Assembly: GCA_018609855.1 (NCBI GenBank)
Contig: JAHENU010000107.1
Span: 1-6,742, forward strand
Source: Candidatus Nanohaloarchaea archaeon
GTDB lineage: Archaea; Nanohalarchaeota; Nanosalinia; Nanosalinales; JAHENU01
Reading direction: 5' to 3'
DNA: 6,742 nucleotides
The translations under genes were made by a program, and so were the position numbers. Below the pieces are notes generated by a model. That model had not been told where the DNA came from, did no database searches, and worked only from the letters and a program-made list of their open reading frames with translations. Positions 1-5,300 of the stretch are shown here, in pieces; within the stretch, counting starts at the first letter, position 1; every line of letters starts with the position of its first letter.

Positions 1-934
1 GCGTAAACAAAGGGAAATCGACAATCCAGCAAAAAGCCAACTCATTCGGATCATTCGGGTCATGTCGCAAATCAGGCTTGTCAGTGCCATACTGCTCTAT
101 CACATGCTCGTAAGACAGGCGTGGAAATGGTTCCTGTGTCAGATACTTATAGGAGAAAACAGATTGTATAAGAGAATGCATAAGACCTTCAATCAGCTGC
201 AAAATATCTTCTTGCTCTACAAAACTCATCTCGACATCCAACTGATAAAACTCCCCCGGTGTTCTATCGGCCCGCGCATCCTCATCACGCAGACAGGGCG
301 CTATCTGAAAATATTTGTCACAGCCAGCCACCATCAACAGCTGCTTATACTGTTGGGGTGATTGCGGCAGAGCATAGAAAGAGCCGGGATGATGGCGTGA
401 TGGCACAAGAAAATCACGTGCCCCTTCTGGCGTTGATTTCGTTAACAAAGGCGTGTGTACTTGAAGAAAGTCACGATTATGTAAATAGGTTTGAATATGC
501 TGAAGCATCGCATGGCGATAGTACAAATGTTGTTGCATGCGCTCGCGTCGTAAGTCCAAATACCGGTATCGTAACCGTATCTCATCTGCGGTGTCAGGAT
601 CACTCACAGCCAATGGCAGATCATCAGCTGCAGATAATATTTCCACAGCATCAGCCGCCAGTTCGATAGCACCAGTTTCTAATTCACCATTCACCTGATC
701 CTCCGGGCGCTCCTTGACAGTGCCAGACACTTTCACAACACTTTCCTGTCGTAATTCCCCGTGCTCTTGTGTGAGAGAAGGGCTAAGAAAAATCTGCGTT
801 ATGCCATATCTATCCCTCAGCGCCAGAAAACTAATTTTGCCTTTGACTCTATGCCGATCTACCCAACCGCACAGGGTTACGTGTTCGCCGGCATGTGTTC
901 GCCGTAATCCGCCACAGGTATGCGTTCGTAACAT
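1..934 (-). CDS. aspS: Aspartyl-tRNA synthetase, bacterial-type, lacking the GAD insert (3' end cut by window)
   Basis: Class II synthetase that charges tRNA-Asp (possibly also tRNA-Asn) in the cytoplasm. The 311 visible residues read without interruption. The N-terminal OB-fold anticodon-binding domain covers about 1-105, opening MLRTHTCGG and continuing LCGWVDRHR. The catalytic core has YRYLDLRR (124-130), TPEGARDFLVPSR (168-180), QSPQQYKQLLM (191-201, aspartate-binding region) and motif 2, FQIAPCLRDEDARAD (209-223). These are features of the bacterial AspRS family rather than the shorter archaeal/eukaryotic one. DKPDLR (285-290) is followed after only 12 residues by WIVDFPLF (303-310). In typical bacterial AspRS the GAD domain of more than 100 residues sits here, so it is absent. 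Start ATG is 4 nt after the rnhB stop with no strong ribosome binding site, suggesting coupled translation. The C-terminal part with motif 3 lies outside the window. Confidence 0.95.
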   Translation of the reverse strand, partial: MLRTHTCGGLRRTHAGEHVTLCGWVDRHRVKGKISFLALRDRYGITQIFLSPSLTQEHGELRQESVVKVSGTVKERPEDQVNGELETGAIELAADAVEILSAADDLPLAVSDPDTADEIRLRYRYLDLRRERMQQHLYYRHAMLQHIQTYLHNRDFLQVHTPLLTKSTPEGARDFLVPSRHHPGSFYALPQSPQQYKQLLMVAGCDKYFQIAPCLRDEDARADRTPGEFYQLDVEMSFVEQEDILQLIEGLMHSLIQSVFSYKYLTQEPFPRLSYEHVIEQYGTDKPDLRHDPNDPNELAFCWIVDFPLFT

Positions 935-938
935 GCGC

Positions 939-1615
939 TCACTGCTCAAAGAATTGGTCCAAATTTTTTTGTAGATGTTGTTCAAGAATGTCCTGTGTTG
1001 TCTGCCAACTTGTTCTCACGGCGGCCGGCACATGGCCATGTTGTTGTACATACGAATGGATAAATGAACGTGTCTTTTCATCACCTGGATAGCCGTTACC
1101 AACACTCTGGCCAAATTGTTCAGCTAATGCTGCAACGTGAGATTCGCGGGCACTTTTTCCCATGATAGAAGCCCAGCTACAACAGAATACCGCTCATCTG
1201 CTTTGTGTTCTGCAACAATGGGGATAGAACGAAATGCTGCCGGCAATTGTTCCCGCACACGGGCGATAAACTGCTCCCCTCCTTTCTCTGGCAAGTCAAT
1301 GTATACCGTATCCTCTGATGTCAATTGAGCCTCTTTGATAATGCGAGCACAGTGCTGCAATTCAATTTCATTCAGACTCATGAATTGCCGAAGTGTGTCT
1401 ATATCTTGAGCGGTGATTTCATGTACAGATATCCATGCCTCCTCTTGAATGTAGGCTGCTAGTGTCTCCCGCTGCTGATCACTAAGCTGTTTGGAGTCCG
1501 TAACGCCGTTTTCTGCCAATTCCTGTTCCTTATTTTTGTCTATGAGTGTGCCTGCAAGAAACATACTGCCAAGTACAGGGCCTCTCCCAGCTTCATCGAT
1601 ACCAAGTATGCGCAT
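939..1615 (-). CDS. rnhB: Ribonuclease HII, archaeal type, interrupted by a one-base frameshift
   Basis: Cleaves the RNA strand of RNA/DNA hybrids and removes single ribonucleotides from DNA. The first frame (1615 down to about 1172) starts MRILGIDEAGRGPV and carries the probable catalytic acids D7, E8, D107 (in YIDLPE) and D140 (in EHKADERYSVV). After VVAG it shifts into noise and stops at 1124. The family sequence resumes in the -1 frame as ASIMGKSARES, then GYPGDEKTRSF and RTSWQTTQ, ending at 939. Re-reading one base at GGG (1172-1174 on the plus strand) restores VVAGASIMGK and a 225-residue protein, a normal archaeal RNase HII length. Loss of one G from a GGGG run is the simplest cause, either a sequencing error or a real mutation. 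Start at 1615 is supported by GGTGA 4 nt upstream. It lies between the initiator tRNA and aspS on the same strand. Confidence 0.9.
1172..1174 (-). other. Frameshift site in rnhB (G homopolymer)
   Basis: On the coding strand the bases read GTA GCT GGG CTT CTA. The conserved RNase HII continuation (A-S-I) requires GCT TCT ATC, one base back. A fourth G here would give GTA GCT GGG GCT TCT ATC. The surrounding bases do not form an X-XXY-YYZ slippery heptamer, so programmed -1 slippage is not evident. Confidence 0.85.
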
Positions 1616-1619
1616 ATCG

Positions 1620-1624
1620 TCACC
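1620..1624 (-). promoter_or_regulatory. Ribosome binding site of rnhB
   Basis: GGTGA on the minus strand, 4 nt before the ATG at 1615 and directly after the tRNA 3' end at 1629. It implies that a transcript covering the tRNA is processed at the tRNA 3' end and leaves rnhB with an intact ribosome binding site. Confidence 0.6.
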
Positions 1625-1628
1625 AGAA

Positions 1629-1703
1629 TAGCGGGGGCTGGATTTGAACCAGCGACCTCCGGGTTATGAGCCCGACGAGCACTCCTGGCTGCTCCACCCC
1701 GCT
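1629..1703 (-). tRNA. Initiator tRNA-Met (CAU anticodon)
   Basis: A complete 75-nt cloverleaf on the minus strand. The acceptor stem is AGCGGGG paired with CCCCGCT, with discriminator A. The D stem is GAGC/GCTC, the anticodon stem TCGGG/CCCGG around loop CTCATAA, and the T stem GCTGG/CCAGC around TTCAAAT. The three consecutive G:C pairs next to the anticodon loop mark an initiator. The A1:U72 pair is the archaeal/eukaryotic form, as bacterial initiators have a 1-72 mismatch. CCA is not encoded (TTC follows), so it must be added by the CCA enzyme. There is no intron. It lies 13 nt upstream of rnhB on the same strand, probably on one transcript. Confidence 0.96.
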
Positions 1704-1747
1704 CTTTCTATTTTATACAGTCGCTGTGTCGATCTGTTAAACACATA

Positions 1748-1755
1748 TTTATAAA
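1748..1755. promoter_or_regulatory. Palindromic TATA box between tRNA-iMet and the DUF457 gene
   Basis: TTTATAAA reads the same on both strands. Rightward, a start site about 26 bp from the box centre falls near 1778, leaving a short leader that contains the GGAGGAG ribosome binding site of the next gene. Leftward, the expected start is near 1725, about 20 nt before the tRNA 5' end. It may serve both directions. Upstream BRE-like bases look slightly better for the rightward direction. Confidence 0.55.
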
Positions 1756-1780
1756 GGTGATGAAAACGCTGAGTATGGTT

Positions 1781-1787
1781 GGAGGAG
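1781..1787 (+). promoter_or_regulatory. Strong Shine-Dalgarno site that sets the start of the DUF457 gene
   Basis: GGAGGAG ends 6 nt before GTG at 1794. The longer reading starting at TTG 1779 would put this site inside the coding sequence, so the GTG start is preferred. Confidence 0.75.
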
Positions 1788-1793
1788 AGAACG

Positions 1794-2246
1794 GTGCTAG
1801 CCTTCACCCACGCAATCTTTGGATTGGCGCTTGGCTATATTGCAGAACTCCCTATCGTTTATCTCATGCTCGGGGCTCTGTTGCCAGACATGGATCTCAT
1901 ACTGAATGGGGCAGCTCCTTTCACCCACCGTGGCATTGTACATACACCCATAGCGGCCCTTACTATTGCACTGCTCTTTTTCTTGTTAACGTGGCGAAAA
2001 GGATCAAGCCTCGCACTCCTTATTGGATATATCTCCCACTTATTTCTTGACACATTCACCCCCGCGGGTATTATGTGGCTCTTCCCACTCGAACACACCT
2101 ATTCTCTCTATCTCTTCCTGGCATCCGGTTCTCTTGGCAATATACTCATATCTGCACTGTCAATTGCAGCCATACTCTATTGGGTACAAAAAACACGGAT
2201 TCAACAGGTGATCGTACAATGGATACAGAAATACAGCGAACGCTAA
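1794..2246 (+). CDS. YdjM/DUF457-type membrane-bound metal-dependent hydrolase family protein
   Basis: A 150-residue integral membrane protein. It shows the family signature: FTHAIFG (4-10) at the N terminus, GALLPDMDLIL (27-37), THRGIVHTP (44-52) and GYISHLFLDTFT (78-89), followed by WLFPLE (95-100). The histidines and aspartates H6, D32, D34, H45, H50, H82 and D86 are the likely metal ligands. Hydrophobic segments lie around 9-30, 52-67, 72-86 and 105-130, and the C terminus is polar and charged. The family is widespread in bacteria and archaea and is annotated as a putative hydrolase (YdjM is LexA-regulated in E. coli), but its true substrate is unknown. The GTG start is chosen because of the GGAGGAG site. 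Its last 28 nt overlap the next gene, so the two are probably made together. Confidence 0.85.
   Translation: MLAFTHAIFGLALGYIAELPIVYLMLGALLPDMDLILNGAAPFTHRGIVHTPIAALTIALLFFLLTWRKGSSLALLIGYISHLFLDTFTPAGIMWLFPLEHTYSLYLFLASGSLGNILISALSIAAILYWVQKTRIQQVIVQWIQKYSER
2206..2212 (+). promoter_or_regulatory. Ribosome binding site of the OB-fold gene, inside the upstream gene
   Basis: AGGTGAT matches part of the complement of the archaeal 16S rRNA 3' end (GGAGGTGATC). It lies 6 nt before the ATG at 2219, within the coding sequence of the preceding gene. It decides the start of the next gene at 2219 rather than an earlier in-frame ATG at 2075. Confidence 0.7.
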
Positions 2247-2629
2247 CTATTGCTGGTTTGATGCTGGCTATCGTAGGAGGAGGTATGCTTTTTGGTTCTG
2301 TGAACGCATCGTGGGGGGATGACACTACCAATGTTGCACCGGCGGAGAACTATACGGCAGCTGAGTTGCTTGAAAAAAAGCCGTATGATCAAAAAGTAAC
2401 GCTGGTTGGCCCAATAACAAAAGTTTTGGACGATTATATCTCTGATAAAGGCTATACGTATCAACAATGGCTTGTGGGAGAGAATGAGCAGCTGAAAGTG
2501 TTTTGTAGTACGCAACACGGCCGAGTGAATGTCACAGAGGGCGAGCGTATTGCCTTCACCGGCACCTTTCAGGAATTCTATGGCACATTGGAAGTATATG
2601 GGCAGTGTCAGAACCTTGAGCGGCATTAA
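2219..2629 (+). CDS. Membrane-anchored OB-fold protein
   Basis: A 136-residue protein. Residues about 8-28 form one hydrophobic segment (TIAGLMLAIVGGGMLFG) that acts as an N-terminal anchor or signal peptide. The rest would be outside the cell. After a short polar linker, residues about 44-130 resemble a small OB-fold: a YTAAELLEKK helix, then strand KVTLVGPITKV (59-69), QWLVGENEQLKVFC (83-96), GERIAFTGTFQEFYGTLEV (108-126) and a final YGQC. Two cysteines, C96 and C130, could pair. The family is common in archaeal secreted proteins, with nucleic acid or small-ligand binding assumed but unproven. The ATG at 2219 is favoured by AGGTGAT just upstream. It overlaps the DUF457 gene by 28 nt and its stop overlaps the convergent gene's stop. 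Confidence 0.8.
   Translation: MDTEIQRTLTIAGLMLAIVGGGMLFGSVNASWGDDTTNVAPAENYTAAELLEKKPYDQKVTLVGPITKVLDDYISDKGYTYQQWLVGENEQLKVFCSTQHGRVNVTEGERIAFTGTFQEFYGTLEVYGQCQNLERH
2626..2629. other. Overlapping convergent stop codons (TTAA)
   Basis: The plus-strand gene stops with TAA at 2627-2629 and the minus-strand gene with TAA read from 2628-2626. Both use the same palindromic TTAA. No T-rich terminator is visible on either side, so each transcript must run into the other gene. Confidence 0.85.
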
Positions 2630-3831
2630 AATAAGCCAGTTAGCCATCGAGCAATCCGTTTTGGCAGCGAAACTTGCCTTTCTGTGCGTCCAGACGAAAC
2701 ATTTTCTAATCGGTCAGCCGTCCGTTCTGCTACTGTCTGTTCAGAGGCAGCACTGTGATTATTCGACTCATTGGCATTCTGGAATTCGTTGGTTTGTGTC
2801 TTTGGCTGTCGGGAGGGCGCTGGTTCTGTACAGTTCCGCGCGGCAAAAGGAATAGGTGTTTTCTCGGTATTGCCGCCATAGTAAGCAGCAACATACAACG
2901 GACGCTGGAATTCACGACCACAGTGTTGTGGCGTGTAAAGGAAAAAACGGGTGGATAATTGCCCTTTGTCTAGAAAAAAGCGAATGCCTTTGCTCAGTTT
3001 CCGTTCGTTCGCATCCTCTATATGCACAATAACGCTCTCTATATCCTTTGCCTGTAATTCGATTCCCACATGGCCACCAAACGAGCCAGTGCCTAATGGC
3101 GTAAGTGAGACGGGTTGTGCTTGAGCAGACTGAGCTGTGCCCCGGGGAGGCGTCTGTGGATCTTGTGTCTCCGGAGGCGATTGAGGTTCAGTTGTAGAGG
3201 TAGTGTTCAACACTCTATGTCCTTGTGTTTCTTTTGCAACTGGTTCTCTCTGTTGCTCTTCCGTTTTCTGTGTGTTGTTATGCTGTTCAGCAGAATTATT
3301 GTTTTCTTCTACAGCCTCGGTATTCTCTTGCATAACAGCCACATCTTCGGTTGGCACCGTACCGGGCGTTGCATTACATAAGACAAATCCACTTGCGTTA
3401 TGGCGACAGACTGAAAGATTTTCTGTCGCCGGAGGGTATGCTATCGCATCAACTGGTGTCTCATTCGGTCGTTGCATTCCTATCAATTCGCCATTATTGT
3501 GTAAACTGCCCCAGGCAGTATCAAGGACTGTGCCATTAACAGTAAAATCTTCAATCACTGTTTCTGGCGTATCTGCTAAAACAACTGCGTCTCCAGAGGC
3601 AATAGACCAACTACCGGTCACCAGTGAGAGCAGATGACTCACGTTATTTTCAATGAATCGCCAATCAGACAAATTGACAGCAGTCGAGCCGTTGTTATAA
3701 ATCTCCACCCATTCACGATCCTGATCAGGGCCAGCTGGATCTGGACGGACTTCAGAAATGATAATGCTGTGAATCGACATGCTCATACATATGAACAGGC
3801 CAATAACGATAATGCAGTAAGCAAATCGCAT
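2626..3831 (-). CDS. Secreted lamin-tail-domain protein with many N-glycosylation sequons
   Basis: 401 residues. Residues 4-20 are a hydrophobic signal segment. Residues about 22-133 form a lamin tail domain: IIISEVRPDP, DREWVEIYNNGSTAVNLSDW (38-57), then GDAVVLAD (80-87) and GELIGMQRP (114-122). A polar Q/E/T/P-rich linker (about 160-245) leads to a second predicted beta domain (about 248-335; GHVGIELQAKDIESVIVHIED, RFFLYTP, RPLYVAAYYGG). The tail is N/S-rich and ends in a basic amphipathic stretch, LPKRIARWLTGLF. Fifteen N-X-S/T sequons are present (N47, 53, 63, 99, 123, 138, 145, 153, 178, 185, 209, 333, 354, 358, 377). Cysteine pairs C142/C152 and C304/C334 could form disulfides. Lamin tail domains occur in prokaryotic secreted proteins and nucleases, but no nuclease domain is seen here. 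The role is probably at the cell surface. It is transcribed away from the wecB operon. Confidence 0.82.
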   Translation of the reverse strand: MRFAYCIIVIGLFICMSMSIHSIIISEVRPDPAGPDQDREWVEIYNNGSTAVNLSDWRFIENNVSHLLSLVTGSWSIASGDAVVLADTPETVIEDFTVNGTVLDTAWGSLHNNGELIGMQRPNETPVDAIAYPPATENLSVCRHNASGFVLCNATPGTVPTEDVAVMQENTEAVEENNNSAEQHNNTQKTEEQQREPVAKETQGHRVLNTTSTTEPQSPPETQDPQTPPRGTAQSAQAQPVSLTPLGTGSFGGHVGIELQAKDIESVIVHIEDANERKLSKGIRFFLDKGQLSTRFFLYTPQHCGREFQRPLYVAAYYGGNTEKTPIPFAARNCTEPAPSRQPKTQTNEFQNANESNNHSAASEQTVAERTADRLENVSSGRTERQVSLPKRIARWLTGLF

Positions 3832-3852
3832 ATGGCATCTTTCTCACCGATG

Positions 3853-3864
3853 CTTAAATATATT
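3853..3864 (-). promoter_or_regulatory. TATA box of the lamin-tail-domain gene
   Basis: AATATATTTAAG on the minus strand, centred about 28 bp before the ATG at 3831. Normal archaeal spacing puts the transcript start within a few bases of the ATG, so the mRNA is probably leaderless. A GGTGA at 3848-3844 would then lie upstream of the transcript. Confidence 0.55.
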
Positions 3865-3874
3865 CGTGGGAAAC

Positions 3875-3890
3875 GTTGTGCACACACAAC
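3875..3890. repeat. Inverted repeat, 6-bp arms with 4-nt spacer (candidate operator)
   Basis: GTTGTG-CACA-CACAAC, a perfect dyad between the two divergent promoters, about 45-60 bp upstream of the lamin-tail gene start. It could bind a dimeric regulator. No function is shown by sequence alone. Confidence 0.4.
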
Positions 3891-3914
3891 AGGGAATGAT
3901 TTGTGAAATCGTCC

Positions 3915-3930
3915 GAAAGTTTGGACTTTC
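3915..3930. repeat. Inverted repeat, 6-bp arms with 4-nt spacer, abutting the rightward promoter
   Basis: GAAAGT-TTGG-ACTTTC, a perfect dyad ending 1 bp before the BRE/TATA element at 3932-3947. Its position fits a site where a regulator could block or assist TFB/TBP binding. Its centre is 40 bp from that of the other dyad, but the arm sequences differ. Confidence 0.42.
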
Positions 3931-3931
3931 C

Positions 3932-3947
3932 TGAAACTTATTTAAAT
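3932..3947 (+). promoter_or_regulatory. BRE/TATA promoter of the small ORF-wecB-sat operon
   Basis: TGAAAC (BRE-like, purine-rich) followed by TTATTTAAAT. The box centre is about 30 bp upstream of the ATG at 3973, so transcription should begin at or just before that codon, giving a leaderless mRNA. This supports translation of the small ORF. Confidence 0.55.
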
Positions 3948-3972
3948 GATACTTCCATATAGTAGTATATCA

Positions 3973-4128
3973 ATGGAAATGTATAATGATGGCAGTGCAA
4001 TCAAAACACATGGTGAGCAGAGTCATCCGAAATCATTGCATATATCGCACTACGTACTAACCACAAGAAAAAGAACGAGAACAACGCACCCAGAAGTACA
4101 GAATGCATTAATCCAACTTGGTGTATAA
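3973..4128 (+). CDS. Small basic protein of unknown function (51 residues)
   Basis: I do not recognise this protein. It starts MEMYNDGSAIKTHGEQ, is rich in K, R, H and T (TTRKRTRTTH at about 33-42), and ends ALIQLGV. No membrane segment or known motif is visible. Evidence that it is real: a BRE/TATA element sits at the distance expected for a leaderless start at this ATG, and its TAA stop ends one base before the wecB ATG. The wecB ribosome binding site (GGTG) also falls in its last codons, which suggests translational coupling. A longer in-frame ATG at 3946 overlaps the TATA box and is less likely. It could be a regulatory leader peptide, a small DNA- or RNA-binding protein, or a chance frame. 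Confidence 0.45.
   Translation: MEMYNDGSAIKTHGEQSHPKSLHISHYVLTTRKRTRTTHPEVQNALIQLGV
4120..4123 (+). promoter_or_regulatory. Ribosome binding site of wecB
   Basis: GGTG, 6 nt before the ATG at 4130 and inside the end of the preceding small ORF. It favours ATG 4130 over TTG 4118, and the protein then begins MILFVLGTRAE, the usual family N terminus. Confidence 0.55.
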
Positions 4129-4129
4129 C

Positions 4130-5278
4130 ATGATCCTCTTTGTATTAGGCACACGGGCCGAAATTATCAAACTCTATCCTGTCATACAGGAACTGGACAA
4201 ACGAAATATCACCTGGGAGTGGGTGCATACGGGCCAGCACGATATAGAATCAATGCGCCAACAACTCGATATCAAACCACCGGCAACGCAATTACAAACA
4301 ATGGAGCATAGTCAAGGTGCTTTTCGTGGCAATTTCTTTGTGAGCATGCTCTCCGCCTCTCTCTGGAGCATTCGGAATATGCGACGATTACGACGTTTGT
4401 TCAAACGCTGGCGGCCTGATATTGTTTTGTGTCAGGGCGACACCATGGCAAACGCCACCGTGGCATTCGCCATTGCAAGCATGGTCGGACAACGACCGCT
4501 ATTTGGCCATATTGAAGCCGGTATTCGCTCATTCGATCTGTTCGAGCCATTTCCGGAAGAATTTTCGCGCCGTGTCACTGATCGCATTGCAGATATACTG
4601 TTTGCCCCTACAGAAAAAGCCATAGCCAATTTACGTAACGAACGCGTAACCGGGAAAATATTCCATACTGGCAATACGGTCGTCGATGCCTCCATTCAAA
4701 TACAGCCACAACACATTCCATCTATGCACAACACCGTCATTGCCCAAGCACACAGGCAAGAAAATATCAATTCACCTCAGCGCATGCAGCATTTCATTAA
4801 TATCCTCAATGCCATAGACCAGCCGGTACTCTTAATCTCACATGAGAATTTGGAGCACAAATTGCAGGAAATGGGGCTCTGGGATCAATTAGATCACACC
4901 AAGATCTCCCATGCACCGTTAATGGAATTCAAAGACTTTATTTCTCATCTCACTTCTTCGAAAGGCATTATTACTGATTCTGGCGGCCTTATGGAAGAAT
5001 GCGCTACCTGGCAAATCCCATGCCTTGTCTTCCGCCAGAGAACGGAACGGCCAGAAGCCATAGAAGCTGGGTTTGCAGAAATCGTGTTAGAGAAAGACCC
5101 TGCATTCGTGAAAACATTTCTGAACAAAGACTTTTCACAGCTCAAAAACCCGTTCGGTGACGGAACGGCCAGCCAACGGATTGTGGACGCAATACTCGCA
5201 GAATTGCCGCATATTGCGCCAGCCACTGCGTCACAACAAACGGCACGGACAGTGCCGCACCCGAACACACCTTCATAA
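4130..5278 (+). CDS. wecB: UDP-N-acetylglucosamine 2-epimerase (non-hydrolysing)
   Basis: A cytoplasmic GT-B-fold enzyme that interconverts UDP-GlcNAc and UDP-ManNAc, the precursor of ManNAc or ManNAcA units in surface polysaccharides and glycoproteins. It has 382 residues, close to the family norm. Motifs in order: GTRAEIIKLYPVI (7-19), HTGQHD (33-38), QGDTMANA (102-109), HIEAGIRS (127-134), PEEFSRR (142-148), FAPTEKAIANL (158-168), HTGNTVVDA (179-187), AHRQENI (207-213), TDSGGLMEE (282-290), RTERPEA (304-310) and NPFGDGTASQRI (340-351). D104, E129, E143/E144 and H208 occupy the places of the acidic and histidine residues known to be important in E. coli WecB. The last 20 or so residues are a T/P/A-rich tail beyond the core. 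No wecC-type dehydrogenase is adjacent. It is followed after 22 nt by sat-cysC. Confidence 0.95.
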   Translation: MILFVLGTRAEIIKLYPVIQELDKRNITWEWVHTGQHDIESMRQQLDIKPPATQLQTMEHSQGAFRGNFFVSMLSASLWSIRNMRRLRRLFKRWRPDIVLCQGDTMANATVAFAIASMVGQRPLFGHIEAGIRSFDLFEPFPEEFSRRVTDRIADILFAPTEKAIANLRNERVTGKIFHTGNTVVDASIQIQPQHIPSMHNTVIAQAHRQENINSPQRMQHFINILNAIDQPVLLISHENLEHKLQEMGLWDQLDHTKISHAPLMEFKDFISHLTSSKGIITDSGGLMEECATWQIPCLVFRQRTERPEAIEAGFAEIVLEKDPAFVKTFLNKDFSQLKNPFGDGTASQRIVDAILAELPHIAPATASQQTARTVPHPNTPS

Positions 5279-5300
5279 AAGTAACATCTCCGTGCTTCAT

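Noticed and set aside
259..669. Plus-strand open frame of 136 codons opposite aspS
   Set aside because: It is antisense to a continuous, strongly conserved AspRS frame and has no recognisable domain.
964..970. T7 run on the plus strand as a possible terminator
   Set aside because: It lies inside the rnhB coding region, where it encodes conserved-frame lysine/asparagine codons on the minus strand. No plus-strand gene ends there.
1150..1175. Programmed -1 frameshifting in rnhB
   Set aside because: No X-XXY-YYZ heptamer is in the right frame at the break. The A5 run downstream comes after the conserved A-S-I-M motif has already been lost in the zero frame.
1710..1719. TGTATAAAAT (minus strand) as the tRNA TATA box
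   Set aside because: It is only 7-16 bp from the tRNA 5' end, too close for the usual spacing of about 26 bp unless transcription starts inside the tRNA.
2243..2647. Minus-strand open frame opposite the OB-fold gene
   Set aside because: The plus-strand frame has a ribosome binding site, membrane anchor and OB-like strands. The antisense frame has none of these.
4118..4129. TTG at 4118 as the wecB start
   Set aside because: It adds only M-V-Y-N before the canonical N terminus, overlaps the ribosome binding site and is a weaker start than ATG 4130.
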